Assembly (NCBI GenBank): GCA_030549495.1
Contig: JAUIRK010000883.1
Span: 1,263,577-1,327,576, forward strand
Length of the DNA stretch: 64,000 bases
DNA from: Nectonema munidae
Taxonomy: Eukaryota; Nematomorpha; Nectonematoida; Nectonematidae
Direction: 5' to 3'
The translations under genes and the position numbers were made by a program. Below, piece after piece: positions 36,501 to 50,109 of the stretch. Within the stretch, counting starts at the first letter, position 1, and every line of letters begins with the position of its first letter. The notes beneath the pieces were generated by a model that did not search any database, was not told the origin of the DNA, and worked only from the letters and a program-made list of their open reading frames with translations.

Positions 36501-37640
36501 TAAAGTGAAAAATAAGGTAAATCTTTGTGAGGTTCATGTTTAACACTTTTGGAAAAAAAAGTATGCGTTTGTTCATTTTGCGTTTTTTGTTCCATGGTTG
36601 CACCTACACCTACTCTTACTAATTTTGAGTTAACTTCGCGCCTCATATGGGCCGTGTCCTAAACTTTCGGAAAGACTGCTCAAGTCAGGGAAGACCTGAA
36701 AAGGTAATTATACTTCATTTCTGCACACTAATTTCACTTTTTTTTTATAGTAAATATGATTCCTGATTATGACGAACAATTTTGTGGAGTTCTTTCAATC
36801 CAGAGAGAAAGAGAGAGAGAGAGGTGGAGGGAGAAAGAGGTTTTAATTATAATTTTTTTCAGTTTTCAAATATAGAACATGAAATATTTGGAAGCATAAG
36901 CAACAGCATTGCAAACAAATGCGCCATCCTTGATAACATAATATAGTATAGTCAAATCAAGCTTTGTTTGTTCACGAAAAAGCAGGTTGCTGCATTCAGA
37001 GCAAATATTTGCTCTTCTCCATGCAAAGCTAGTGAGTGGCCTTGAAAAGGGGAGGGGGAGGGGGGGGGGGGGAGAGAAGACATGCACATTATGACTTCGT
37101 TCTTTGTTCTACATATAGAGACCTTGTTTTTCAATTATGAAAGAGTAGCACGGATAAACACTTTGCGTTTTCTAAGACAAATAGGTAGGTGCACACGTGT
37201 ATAATGGATCAAAGAGGAATGATATAAAGATTTCAATCTCTCTATATATATACTCGCGAAATGATTGTTAGCAGCTGTTTATAGGTGTTTTGGATGGGAT
37301 GCCTTCAAAGAAGAAAAAGAAGAAGATCCCATTTGAAGACAATATCCAAATGAAGTGGAAAAATAGTTATAGGATTGAAGGGGAATAATTTTGGGAAAAT
37401 TTTTTTTATATATTGATATAATCGATAAACAAAACAATTAATTTCGGTGTAAGCTAACACCGTTTCGAGTTCTAAAGTAAAAATTTTTAGAATTGAAAAT
37501 AAAACAAATTTCCAAATTTTAGGCAAGGAGAGATGGGGATAAAGAAATTGCCTTTATCTTATCAATAAAAAAAATTTCTCCCTGAATTATTCCCGTTCAT
37601 TCTTATAACATTTCAATCACTGAGGACATGTGACACACTT
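33541..37640. other. AT-rich intergenic DNA
   Basis: Contains short poly-G runs (35187-35198, 37047-37064) and a (GA)n tract (36805-36825). Small open stretches near 35.6-35.9 kb have splice-like borders but no recognised protein. No gene called. Confidence 0.4.
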
Positions 37641-37779
37641 TATTGCACCTTACTGAACGACACAAGCAAGATTTGTTGCATCAACTGCAAACAACTCCAG
37701 TTAGCAACACCAAAAGAATTCCTCACTCACTACTAAACATAATCACACATTAGCCAGTTATGCTAACCATACTTCATAT

Positions 37780-38540
37780 TAACCTAAATCATTCAAGAAT
37801 CGCCTGGGATATGCCTTCATAATATCCTCTACTCGCATACTTACTCTGTAATATCTATCAATTAGCCCTGCTTCTACATTCCGCGCCAAATGTTAAGCTA
37901 CAAATTAATACACATACCTGCATTACAACAGATTACTCATGTACCATCATGTTCTAAACCCCTACTTTTATGCGCTCTTTCCTCTCAACCTTCTCTTACA
38001 CATCCCATGGCAAACAATTTTGCGCTATCTCTCAGAAAAATCAAACAAAGCCGCAACAAAAACTGTAATATAGTCATATCCCCTGACTTCAACTCCAGAT
38101 CCTATCTTTGGGAGACAAAACAAAATACACGCGGCTGGCAAACACTTGAATTCTTAACCTCCAACAAGCTCACCGTGATCGAGAACGATAAAACACGCAC
38201 TTTCAGAAGACGCCATTTAAACAATCTCTACCAATCACACATCGACCTAACCGTCACCTCCAATGAAACATCGAATATCATTCTCAACTGGTAAATCAGA
38301 TGCTCCACCGCATCCGACCACACATACATCACATACCAAATTGACAAGTAAATACTCTATTAATAATATCCCAGCCGCAAACATGTTAGAAATTTTTTTT
38401 GCATCTCTTTCTTCCACAATCTTGAATCCTGACTAGGCAACACCAAACTCTCTACAGACTCAACTGAAAAACTTGAAGAATCTGCACTCTACTTTCTGCA
38501 ATCAAAAATCTTCAAAAAGCGCTCTTAAAGAATGAAATCA
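37780..38540 (+). mobile_element. LINE endonuclease fragment (R1/I/Jockey-like)
   Basis: Motifs in order: INLNHSRIAWDM (about 37785-37820), NIVISPDFNSRSYLWETK (about 38070-38118), TRGWQTLEFLTSNKLTVIEN, SHIDLTVTSNE (about 38237-38270) and SDHTYITYQ, the endonuclease core of R1/I-type elements. The family's GDFNAH appears as SPDFNS, and there is a stop after IILNW plus at least one frame change, so the fragment is decayed. The duplicated block begins inside it at about 38230. Confidence 0.8.
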
Positions 38541-38941
38541 AATACTTGTCCTTCAAATAATGTTATAATACTCCTTTCCCAAAATCACAACCAGAGAGAA
38601 CTGAACAAAACAAAGCATTTTCTAAAAAGGAAACTTTTTTGGGAAGTAATGAGATTTTTGAAAAGATTATGAGAAGAGTTTGGATTTGAAAGAAGAATAT
38701 ACCAATTTTTTGAACATAATTGCCTTCCAATGTAATCAAATTATGTTTCAGAAATTGTTTATTGGTATATGTGAGTACTTTTTTGCTTTCTTATAGCTCT
38801 TTTGTACAAAACTTGAAGACAGTGTAGATTATAGTGTGCATTAGAATTCCAAATTATTTGGCCAAGTTTTAAAGGGAGTAGATTAAATATGCTTGTCAAA
38901 ATTCAAGAAAGGCCTGAAGTTATCAATATTCTTAAATATAG

Positions 38942-40543
38942 TGATTCCGCTTCTTCCATCATCAAACAGAAATGATTCGAAAGATAGGGAGGGTGATCGT
39001 TATGTCGTTCGTTGCCGGTAATAAACGGAAAAAGAAATGCAGCATCGGAAAACGAATGAAACAAAAACCTACAATGGAAGAATAGCGATTTCAGTTTTGC
39101 ACATCAAAAGTTTTTAAAGCACCACAAGAACTATCTGTTGCGGTTCTTGTTCTACCTTTTTAAAAACTTAAATCGTTATGACAAAACATCTTTTATGTTT
39201 CGTAATCAAATTTCCAAAGCTTTATTATTTTTTAGCATGTTTTATGTTTATTTTTTAGTGATAATAATTCAGTGAATATAAAAAGTATAGACACACTTGA
39301 ATAAATTTTAACACTCACTCACTCCAAGTTCTACCTTGAAGCCTAAATTATTTTTTTCCAAAATTTAGCAGTTTGCTTTTTTTTACTAAATGGAACTGTT
39401 TTTTAAGTGACGAAGTTGAAAACATTTGCAATTTTTTTTAATTTCTATTTAACAAGGTACGCCTAAATGTACAGGTACACTCAATTAACATCAATAATAA
39501 TTTGTGAAATAGACTGCATTTTGAGAGCAGAAGTCTTTTTAGCCTTTCGCAGTAGAGGAATGCGACTCAAGGACAACGAGAAAGAATACGACGCCCAAAT
39601 CAAAACTCTCTATATGGAAAAAGGTAGGTAGATATACGCCTCCTCACACATATACTAAAAACGCGTGCATCAACATTGCTATTTAAAAAGAGGGGTTCAT
39701 CGTCCTTTCGCATTTGTTCATTATTGTATTTCAGTGCATCGTACCTTTCAACTCAAAACAAAGCACGTGACCAAAAGTTTGCGCAGCGAATCAGCTTGCG
39801 CGCCTCATTTACGCCATTTTAGCTTGGCAAGGCGGTACAACACTCGCGAAAACATTTGCTCCTTAGAAACTACGAAAGTGGTGTCTTGAACACATTTCTT
39901 ACCTTCAAAAAGGGAATTTAATGTAAGTTTACCTTATTTTTAATTCATACAACTACATTTTGTTTTTAAACATTAAATTATAAAAATATTAATTGAAAAT
40001 AATTTCTTATTTTTTTAATAAACTAAATAAAAAAGTAATGTAAACTTTGTAACTTGAATTTTTTTTATTTATTATGCATTAATAAATTGATCAATAAGTC
40101 AAGTTATCAAATATTTTTAAACTTAATTTTGTTTGCAGTATATCACAAGTTGGATAAACAAAATATAAAGAAATTTGGTAAGAATGCATTTAATAAAATG
40201 CTAAGTCACTGTGTTGACCCATTTGAGCAGAGTTTCTTTACATTAAGAACATTCGTCTAAAATGAGTTAAAATGGGTGATTTATGAATGAAATTAAGTTA
40301 AAATGGGTTAATTAATTGGCGCAATATTTAACCATTAACTTATTCAACGCTATTAGAAATATTAATCCGATTTTGAGATTTAGAAATGGGAAACAGTTAT
40401 TAAAACAAAAACAGATTTCTATTTAAATAAGAAAAATATTAAAGGATTGTTCTATTTTAGAATTACGCAAATCAGATCTGAAGTTTGCAAATTTAAAGAA
40501 GGATGACGAGCTGTGGAAAAGACAAAGTCTACCCAAAATTTGA
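38942..40543 (+). CDS. RBM25-like terminal exons, copy 1 (partial gene, tentative)
   Basis: Three exons with good borders and matching phases: 38942-39017 (ends SSNRNDSKDREGDRYVVRC), 39553-39623 (RGMRLKDNEKEYDAQIKTLY, MEK) and 40461-40543 (ELRKSDLKFANLKKDDELWK, RQSLPKI, TGA). The joined peptide is Arg/Lys/Glu-rich and helical, and aligns loosely with RKLREKEAAYQERLKNWE and the following region of the splicing factor RBM25. RBM25 would continue to a PWI domain, whereas this stops early. An alternative terminal exon is at 39735-39889. The first exon is 2 nt shorter than in copy 2, so its entry phase differs. No clear upstream exons were found. The exon structure is better supported than the family name. 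Confidence 0.45.
39735..39889 (+). CDS. Possible alternative terminal exon, copy 1
   Basis: Acceptor TATTGTATTTCAG ends at 39734 and the open frame runs to TGA at 39889. Joined in phase to the exon ending at 39623 it reads V-HRTFQLKTKHVTKSLRSES and further basic residues. It is kept almost unchanged in copy 2 (50908-51062). It may be a chance ORF in GC-richer intron sequence. Confidence 0.3.
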
Positions 40544-41207
40544 AGAAGCAATTCTGTTTTACCCCAAATAATTTCTCCTTCATATATATAAATATATATA
40601 ATTCTAACTAATTCTCGCAAATCTCATTTCACGCTGTGCTCTTTACTTTCACATTAATATTTTTAATTTATTTCATTTTTTATTCAATTGTTCATCACTT
40701 TTAATCGCTTAACTTTGTAAAAATTGTATACTTAAATTATTATCTTCATTCTAACAAATTTGCAAGATTATAATGTTTAAGGATTCATTATATTATTATA
40801 GAACATATAAACATATTGCTTTGTTCTTGTTTCAAATAATAAATATAAAATTATGAACTATATTCAGAAAACTCTTGGTACACACAAAAAAGTAGAACAT
40901 CTAAAAAATATGAAATATTAAAAAAATGAGTAATTTTAATTTCATTAATATACTTATTTACAACTTTAAAAGTTAAAATTAAAATATTTCAGATTTAAAT
41001 TTACAAACATGAGTTAGAATAAAGGAGAAAAAACTTGAAAATTTTTATAAAGAAAATAACTCTTCTGAAATTTTTATATATTGAAATATTTATTTAAACA
41101 TTTTTTACATAAAAAATGATTTGCTACATTTCAATTTTGATTAAATTATGGATCATCGCATTGTTTAAAAAGAGCTTTATATTCTTTTTATATAAGTATC
41201 AGAAAAA
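40544..41207. other. AT-rich DNA between the candidate exons and the RTE element, copy 1
   Basis: Nothing recognised; the same sequence is present in copy 2 at 51717-52382. Confidence 0.5.
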
Positions 41208-42202
41208 TTAGTGAGATTAATCAAAGAAATGTATAAAAACTGAAAGACATGCATCAAAACGACCGAAGGATTGTCAAGGGAATTTGAAGTAAAAACAGGT
41301 TTACATCAAGGTTCAGCATTAAGTCCATTATTGTGTGCACTGGTTATCGATGAGCTTTCAAAGCGTTTAAGGAAAGAAGAACTATGGGACATTTTATTCG
41401 CAGATGACTTGGCAATATTAGCGGATAGCGAAGCGGAGCTACAGAAGAGACTGATAAAATGGCAAGAAAGTTCAGAAAAGTTTGGATTAAAGATGAATGC
41501 TAGAAAAACAGAAAGAATGATGTGTAGCAAGAATGAGGATATCAAAGTGAATGTGGAAGGTAGACATGGAAACAAACTGAAGCAGGTGAATTATTTTAAA
41601 TATTTGGGAGCGCAAGTTATGTGTAATGGAAGCTATGAAAGGGAAATACAATCAAGAATAAATGCGAGCTGGTTGAAATGGAAAGAAGTGAAAACCGTAC
41701 TATGTGATAAAGCAATGCCGATGAAGTTAAAAGCAAAAATTTATACCACAATGGTTAGACCTGTAATGTCCTATGGGTGTGAATGCTGGAGTCTCAAAAA
41801 GAAAGAAGAGAAGAGATTGTTGACCACAGAAATGAAGATGCTGAGAATGATGCTGGGAAAAACTCTGAAAGACAAAATAAGAAATGAAGTAATTAGAAGA
41901 AGGACAGGAGTTGAGGTAAGCGTGTTGGCGGTAGCAGAGCGAAGTAAGTTGCGATGGTACGGACATATTTTAAGGAAGAAAGAAGAGGATCCAGTACGTC
42001 AAGTGATGGAAAAAGGAGTGGATGGCAAAAGAAGCAGAGGAAGACAGGGAAAAAGATGGAAAGATGGGCTAAAAGAAAAACTCCAGGAGCTTGGGCTAGA
42101 TGAAAAAGATGCACTCAACAGAAAATTGTGGAGAGAAAGGATCAAAGCCACCGACCCCCAACTAGGGGATAAGGTGTAGATGAAGAAGAAGAAGAAGAAG
42201 AA
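41208..42202 (+). mobile_element. RTE-clade LINE, 5'-truncated, copy 1
   Basis: Carries the 3' half of an RTE reverse transcriptase: LVRLIKEMYKN, then after an in-frame TGA the open frame 41271-42179 with GLHQGSALSPLL, the catalytic LFADDLAILADSEAELQKR, NYFKYLGAQV, VRPVMSYGCECWSL and the RTE C-terminal RWYGHILRKKEEDPVRQ. The endonuclease and the first RT blocks are missing, as expected for 5' truncation. The 3' end is a short (GAA)n tail right after the stop, typical of RTE elements. 303 codons remain open, so this is a fairly young copy. Confidence 0.93.
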
Positions 42203-42462
42203 TTTTGATTAAATTAAAGAATCGCGAATTCTACCGATGCAGATTAATCGGAACATTCCTAAAATGTAAAGTAAAAATCTTCCAAAACAGAATGGATTGG
42301 ATCAGGAGTGTCACATGATGGTCCAGGGAGGGACAAAAGTTATTAATGACAACGTTAAAAATCATTTCCATTAGAATTGATGGCGGTCTTTAAAATTTCT
42401 CTCCCATTCCTAAAAATGGACTGGACGTGTTGTATAAATATATTTTTTATATTCACAGTCTA

Positions 42463-42734
42463 CGAAGTTTGACCTCGGGTATATGCCCCTTTGCCCCAAG
42501 TATTTAATGGTCAAGTGTGGACACAGCAGAAACCCCAATACCCAAAATTTTTATTCAATACCTTCCAAAATCTCAAAAGGAGGAAGTTTATATTTTATTG
42601 GCCATAACCAATTATATATTACTACGATATACCTAGGTTTCTATGGCCTACAATTTTTCAGAAGAATGGAGAGACAGAGGGTTTTAAAATCATTTTGCCT
42701 TAAAAAGCGATGTCAACTTGGGACCCAGACATAA
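42463..42734 (+). other. Unidentified ORF with possible THAP-like start, copy 1
   Basis: After TATTCACAG an open frame runs to a stop at 42734 and contains MVKCGHSRNPNTQNFYSIPS, loosely like the beginning of THAP zinc-finger domains (C-x-C, FY-x-IP). The rest is not recognised. It is conserved in copy 2 (53636-53907). Confidence 0.2.
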
Positions 42735-43028
42735 TATTATTCATTCAATTCTTATAACTAAATTTTTTTGTGGATTTAATTTGATACCTTTTTATAACAA
42801 ATAATAAAGTTTTCTTCATGTTTTAATGTCATATAATAAAAATGGGTTAAAAGCTGGCTAGAAATCCTTGTGTTTTTGAATATTCACTGTGGAGCAAATT
42901 TTTTAAAAGTTAGAACTTTTTTAAAATTAATAATTAATTTTTATGCAAAATTTAAAGCAAAACTCAAATATCAAATTGGATTTTTTTGATTAGCTATATT
43001 TTCGAAAATATTTTCACCCGCATTGGAA

Positions 43029-46000
43029 CGATTAATACTTTTAAAAAAAGGGGGAAGGTGCAAAAAAGCCAACACATCACCAATATCAGAATGAAGAACG
43101 ATTTAATGGAAGAAAGCCGCCCCATAATCTACCCTCGTTTAAAACGATTAATACTTTTAAAAAAAGGGGGAAGGTGCAAAAAAGCCAACACATCACCAAT
43201 ATCAGAATGAAGAACGATATAATGGAAGAAAGCCGCCCCATAATCTACCCTCGTTTAAAACGATTAATACTTTTAAAAAAGGGTGAAGGTGCAAAAAATC
43301 CAACACATCACCAATATCAGAATGAAGAACGATATAATGGAAGAAAGCCGCCCCATAATCTACCCTCGTTTAAAACGATTAATACTTTTTAAAAAATGGG
43401 GAAGGTGCAAAAAAGCCAACACATCACCAATATCAGAATGAAGAACGATATAATGGAAGAAAGCCGCCCCATAATCTACCCTCGTTTAAAACGATTAATA
43501 CTTTTAAAAAAAGGGGGAAGGTGCAAAAAAGCCAACACATCACCAATATCAGAATGAAGAACGATATAATGGAAGAAAGCCGCCCCATAATCTACCCTCG
43601 TTTAAAACGATTAATACTTTTAAAAAAGGGGGAAGGTGCAAAAAAGCCAACACATCACCAATATCAGAATGAAGAACGATATAATGGAAGAAAGCCGCCC
43701 CATAATCTACCCTCGTTTAAAACGATTAATACTTTTAAAAAAGGGGGAAGGTGCAAAAAAGCCAACACATCACCAATATCAGAATGAAGAACGATATAAT
43801 GGAAGAAAGCCGCCCCATAATCTACCCTCGTTTAAAACGATTAATACTTTTAAAAAAGGGGGAAGGTGCAAAAAAGCCAACACATCACCAATATCAGAAT
43901 GAAGAACGATATAATGGAAGAAAGCCGCCCCATAATCTACCCTCGTTTAAAACGATTAATACTTTTAAAAAAGGGGGAAGGTGCAAAAAAGCCAACACAT
44001 CACCAATATCAGAATGAAGAACGATATAATGGAAGAAAGCCGCCCCATAATCTACCCTCGTTTAAAACGATTAATACTTTTAAAAAAGGGGGAAGGTGCA
44101 AAAAAGCCAACACATCACCAATATCAGAATGAAGAACGATATAATGGAAGAAAGCCGCCCCATAATCTACCCTCGTTTAAAACGATTAATACTTTTAAAA
44201 AAGGGGGAAGGTGCAAAAAAGCCAACACATCACCAATATCAGAATGAAGAACGATATAATGGAAGAAAGCCGCCCCATAATCTACCCTCGTTTAAAACGA
44301 TTAATACTTTTAAAAAAGGGGGAAGGTGCAAAAAAGCCAACACATCACCAATATCAGAATGAAGAACGATATAATGGAAGAAAGCCGCCCCATAATCTAC
44401 CCTCGTTTAAAACGATTAATACTTTTAAAAAAGGGGGGAAGGTGCAAAAAAGCCAACACATCACCAATATCAGAATGAAGAACGATATAATGGAAGAAAG
44501 CCGCCCCATAATCTACCCTCGTTTAAAACGATTAATACTTTTAAAAAAGGGGGAAGGTGCAAAAAAGCCAACACATCACCAATATCAGAATGAATAACGA
44601 TATAATGGAAGAAAGCCGCCCCATAATCTACCCTCGTTTAAAACGATTAATACTTTTAAAAAAGGGGGAAGGTGCAAAAAAGCCAACACATCACCAATAT
44701 CAGAATGAAGAACGATATAATGGAAGAAAGCCGCCCCATAATCTACCCTCGTTTAAAACGATTAATACTTTTAAAAAAGGGGGAAGGTGCAAAAAAGCCA
44801 ACACATCACCAATATCAGAATGAAGAACGATATAATGGAAGAAAGCCGCCCCATAATCTACCCTCGTTTAAAACGATTAATACTTTTAAAAAAGGGGGAA
44901 GGTGCAAAAAAGCCAACACATCACCAATATCAGAATGAAGAACGATATAATGGAAGAAAGCCGCCCCATAATCTACCCTCGTTTAAAACGATTAATACTT
45001 TTAAAAAAGGGGGAAGGTGCAAAAAAGCCAACACATCACCAATATCAGAATGAATAACGATATAATGGAAGAAAGCCGCCCCATAATCTACCCTCGTTTA
45101 AAACGATTAATACTTTTAAAAAAGGGGGAAGGTGCAAAAAAGCCAACACATCACCAATATCAGAATGAAGAACGATATAATGGAAGAAAGCCGCCCCATA
45201 ATCTACCCTCGTTTAAAACGATTAATACTTTTAAAAAAGGGGGAAGGTGCAAAAAAGCCAACACATCACCAATATCAGAATGAAGAACGATATAATGGAA
45301 GAAAGCCGCCCCATAATCTACCCTCGTTTAAAACGATTAATACTTTTAAAAAAGGGGGAAGGTGCAAAAAAGCCAACACATCACCAATATCAGAATGAAG
45401 AACGATATAATGGAAGAAAGCCGCCCCATAATCTACCCTCGTTTAAAACGATTAATACTTTTAAAAAAGGGGGAAGGTGCAAAAAAGCCAACACATCACC
45501 AATATCAGAATGAAGAACGATATAATGGAAGAAAGCCGCCCCATAATCTACCCTCGTTTAAAACGATTAATACTTTTAAAAAAGGGGGAAGGTGCAAAAA
45601 AGCCAACACATCACCAATATCAGAATGAAGAACGATATAATGGAAGAAAGCCGCCCCATAATCTACCCTCGTTTAAAACGATTAATACTTTTAAAAAAGG
45701 GGGAAGGTGCAAAAAAGCCAACACATCACCAATATCAGAATGAAGAACGATATAATGGAAGAAAGCCGCCCCATAATCTACCCTCGTTTAAAACGATTAA
45801 TACTTTTAAAAAAGGGGGAAGGTGCAAAAAAGCCAACACATCACCAATATCAGAATGAAGAACGATATAATGGAAGAAAGCCGCCCCATAATCTACCCTC
45901 GTTTAAAACGATTAATACTTTTAAAAAAGGGGGAAGGTGCAAAAAAGCCAACACATCACCAATATCAGAATGAAGAACGATATAATGGAAGAAAGCCGCC

Positions 46001-49000
46001 CCATAATCTACCCTCGTTTAAAACGATTAATACTTTTAAAAAAGGGGGAAGGTGCAAAAAAGCCAACACATCACCAATATCAGAATGAAGAACGATATAA
46101 TGGAAGAAAGCCGCCCCATAATCTACCCTCGTTTAAAACGATTAATACTTTTAAAAAAGGGGGAAGGTGCAAAAAAGCCAACACATCACCAATATCAGAA
46201 TGAAGAACGATATAATGGAAGAAAGCCGCCCCATAATCTACCCTCGTTTAAAACGATTAATACTTTTAAAAAAGGGGGAAGGTGCAAAAAAGCCAACACA
46301 TCACCAATATCAGAATGAAGAACGATATAATGGAAGAAAGCCGCCCCATAATCTACCCTCGTTTAAAACGATTAATACTTTTAAAAAAGGGGGAAGGTGC
46401 AAAAAAGCCAACACATCACCAATATCAGAATGAAGAACGATATAATGGAAGAAAGCCGCCCCATAATCTACCCTCGTTTAAAACGATTAATACTTTTAAA
46501 AAAGGGGGAAGGTGCAAAAAAGCCAACACATCACCAATATCAGAATGAAGAACGATATAATGGAAGAAAGCCGCCCCATAATCTACCCTCGTTTAAAACG
46601 ATTAATACTTTTAAAAAAGGGGGAAGGTGCAAAAAAGCCAACACATCACCAATATCAGAATGAAGAACGATATAATGGAAGAAAGCCGCCCCATAATCTA
46701 CCCTCGTTTAAAACGATTAATACTTTTAAAAAAGGGGGAAGGTGCAAAAAAGCCAACACATCACCAATATCAGAATGAAGAACGATATAATGGAAGAAAG
46801 CCGCCCCATAATCTACCCTCGTTTAAAACGATTAATACTTTTAAAAAAGGGGGAAGGTGCAAAAAAGCCAACACATCACCAATATCAGAATGAAGAACGA
46901 TATAATGGAAGAAAGCCGCCCCATAATCTACCCTCGTTTAAAACGATTAATACTTTTAAAAAAGGGGGAAGGTGCAAAAAAGCCAACACATCACCAATAT
47001 CAGAATGAAGAACGATATAATGGAAGAAAGCCGCCCCATAATCTACCCTCGTTTAAAACGATTAATACTTTTAAAAAAGGGGGAAGGTGCAAAAAAGCCA
47101 ACACATCACCAATATCAGAATGAAGAACGATATAATGGAAGAAAGCCGCCCCATAATCTACCCTCGTTTAAAACGATTAATACTTTTAAAAAAGGGGGAA
47201 GGTGCAAAAAAGCCAACACATCACCAATATCAGAATGAAGAACGATATAATGGAAGAAAGCCGCCCCATAATCTACCCTCGTTTAAAACGATTAATACTT
47301 TTAAAAAAGGGGGAAGGTGCAAAAAAGCCAACACATCACCAATATCAGAATGAAGAACGATATAATGGAAGAAAGCCGCCCCATAATCTACCCTCGTTTA
47401 AAACGATTAATACTTTTAAAAAAGGGGGAAGGTGCAAAAAAGCCAACACATCACCAATATCAGAATGAAGAACGATATAATGGAAGAAAGCCGCCCCATA
47501 ATCTACCCTCGTTTAAAACGATTAATACTTTTAAAAAAGGGGGAAGGTGCAAAAAAGCCAACACATCACCAATATCAGAATGAAGAACGATATAATGGAA
47601 GAAAGCCGCCCCATAATCTACCCTCGTTTAAAACGATTAATACTTTTAAAAAAGGGGGAAGGTGCAAAAAAGCCAACACATCACCAATATCAGAATGAAG
47701 AACGATATAATGGAAGAAAGCCGCCCCATAATCTACCCTCGTTTAAAACGATTAATACTTTTAAAAAAGGGGGAAGGTGCAAAAAAGCCAACACATCACC
47801 AATATCAGAATGAAGAACGATATAATGGAAGAAAGCCGCCCCATAATCTACCCTCGTTTAAAACGATTAATACTTTTAAAAAAGGGGGAAGGTGCAAAAA
47901 AGCCAACACATCACCAATATCAGAATGAATAACGATATAATGGAAGAAAGCCGCCCCATAATCTACCCTCGTTTAAAACGATTAATACTTTTAAAAAAGG
48001 GGGAAGGTGCAAAAAAGCCAACACATCACCAATATCAGAATGAATAACGATATAATGGAAGAAAGCCGCCCCATAATCTACCCTCGTTTAAAACGATTAA
48101 TACTTTTAAAAAAGGGGGAAGGTGCAAAAAAGCCAACACATCACCAATATCAGAATGAATAACGATATAATGGAAGAAAGCCGCCCCATAATCTACCCTC
48201 GTTTAAAACGATTAATACTTTTAAAAAAGGGGGAAGGTGCAAAAAAGCCAACACATCACCAATATCAGAATGAATAACGATATAATGGAAGAAAGCCGCC
48301 CCATAATCTACCCTCGTTTAAAACGATTAATACTTTTAAAAAAGGGGGAAGGTGCAAAAAAGCCAACACATCACCAATATCAGAATGAATAACGATATAA
48401 TGGAAGAAAGCCGCCCCATAATCTACCCTCGTTTAAAACGATTAATACTTTTAAAAAAGGGGGAAGGTGCAAAAAAGCCAACACATCACCAATATCAGAA
48501 TGAAGAACGATATAATGGAAGAAAGCCGCCCCATAATCTACCCTCGTTTAAAACGATTAATACTTTTAAAAAAGGGGGAAGGTGCAAAAAAGCCAACACA
48601 TCACCAATATCAGAATGAATAACGATATAATGGAAGAAAGCCGCCCCATAATCTACCCTCGTTTAAAACGATTAATACTTTTAAAAAAGGGGGAAGGTGC
48701 AAAAAAGCCAACACATCACCAATATCAGAATGAAGAACGATATAATGGAAGAAAGCCGCCCCATAATCTACCCTCGTTTAAAACGATTAATACTTTTAAA
48801 AAAGGGGGAAGGTGCAAAAAAGCCAACACATCACCAATATGAGAATGAAGAACGATATAATGGAAGAAAGCCGCCCCATAATCTACCCTCGTTTAAAACG
48901 ATTAATACTTTTAAAAAAGGGGGAAGGTGCAAAAAAGCCAACACATCACCAATATCAGAATGAAGAACGATATAATGGAAGAAAGCCGCCCCATAATCTA

Positions 49001-49373
49001 CCCTCGTTTAAAACGATTAATACTTTTAAAAAAGGGGGAAGGTGCAAAAAAGCCAACACATCACCAATATCAGAATGAAGAACGATATAATGGAAGAAAG
49101 CCGCCCCATAATCTACCCTCGTTTAAAACGATTAATACTTTTAAAAAAGGGGGAAGGTGCAAAAAAGCCAACACATCACCAATATCAGAATGAAGAACGA
49201 TATAATGGAAGAAAGCCGCCCCATAATCTACCCTCGTTTAAAACGATTAATACTTTTAAAAAAGGGGGAAGGTGCAAAAAAGCCAACACATCACCAATAT
49301 CAGAATGAAGAACGATATAATGGAAGTAAGCCGCCCCATAATCTACCCTCGTTTAAAATGATTAATACTTTTA
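43029..49373. repeat. 115-bp satellite array 1, about 55 units
   Basis: Head-to-tail units of 115 bp (a few 114 or 116 through the A run) containing CGATTAATACTTTTAAAA, GGGGGAAGGTGCAAAAAAGC, CACATCACCAATATCAG and CCGCCCCATAATCTACCCTC. Most units are identical. Variants include GATTTAATGG in the first unit, GAATAACG instead of GAAGAACG at about 44.59, 45.05, 47.93-48.39 (five in a row) and 48.62 kb, and TATGAGAATG at 48.84 kb. The last unit has AAGTAAGC and AAAATGATT. The 88-codon ORFs repeated through it are a by-product: 115 is not a multiple of 3, so frames rotate through units. Confidence 0.98.
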
Positions 49374-50109
49374 TCCAATCATATTTACCAATCACACATC
49401 GACCTAACCGTCACCTCCAATGAAACATCGAATATCATTCTCAACTGGTAAATCAGATGTTCCACCGCATCCGACCACACATACATCACATACCAAATTG
49501 ACAAGTAAATACTCTATTAATAATATCCCAGCCCCAAACATGGTGGAAAATTTTTTTGCATCTCTTTCTTCCACAATCTTGAATCCTGACTAGGCAACAC
49601 CAAACTCTCTACAGACTCAACTGAAAAACTTGAAGAATCTGCACTCTACTTTCTGCAATCAAAAATCTTCAAAAAGCGCTCTTAAAGAATGAAATCAAAT
49701 ACTTGCCCTTCAAATAGTGTTATAATACTCCTTTCCCAAAATCTCAACCAGAGAGAACTGAACAAAACAAAGCATTTTCTAAAAAGGAAACTTTTTTGGG
49801 AAGTAATGAGATTTTTGAAAAGATTATGAGAAGAGTTTGGATTTGAAAGAAGAATATACCAATTTTTTTGAACATAATTGCCTTCCAATGTAATCAAATT
49901 ATGTTTCACAAATTGTTTATTGGTATATGTGAGTACTTTTTTGCTTCTAAGACGAGTCTTATAGCTCTTTTGTACAAAACTTTAAGGCAGTGTAGATTAT
50001 AGTGTGCATTAGAATTCCAAATTATTTGGCCAAGTTTTAAAGGGAGTAGATTAAATATGCTTGTCAAAATTCAAGAAAGGCCTGAAGTTATCAATATTCT
50101 TAAATATAG

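Larger units (their letters stand above)
38230..49386. repeat. Segmental tandem duplication, copy 1 (4.8 kb plus satellite array)
   Basis: Sequence from 38230 recurs from 49387 in the same order and orientation, an offset of 11157 bp at the start and 11175 bp at the RTE element. Each copy has about 4.8 kb of ordinary DNA (LINE tail, three candidate exons, RTE LINE) followed by an array of the 115-bp satellite. By eye the RTE segments differ at roughly ten sites and one 2-bp deletion in 0.9 kb. Confidence 0.95.

Noticed and set aside
36640-36705. Short GC-richer stretch ending in a GT donor-like site
   Set aside because: No acceptor and no recognisable peptide in any frame.
41306-42114. Minus-strand ORFs within the RTE element (also 52481-53287)
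   Set aside because: Antisense shadows of the reverse-transcriptase frame.
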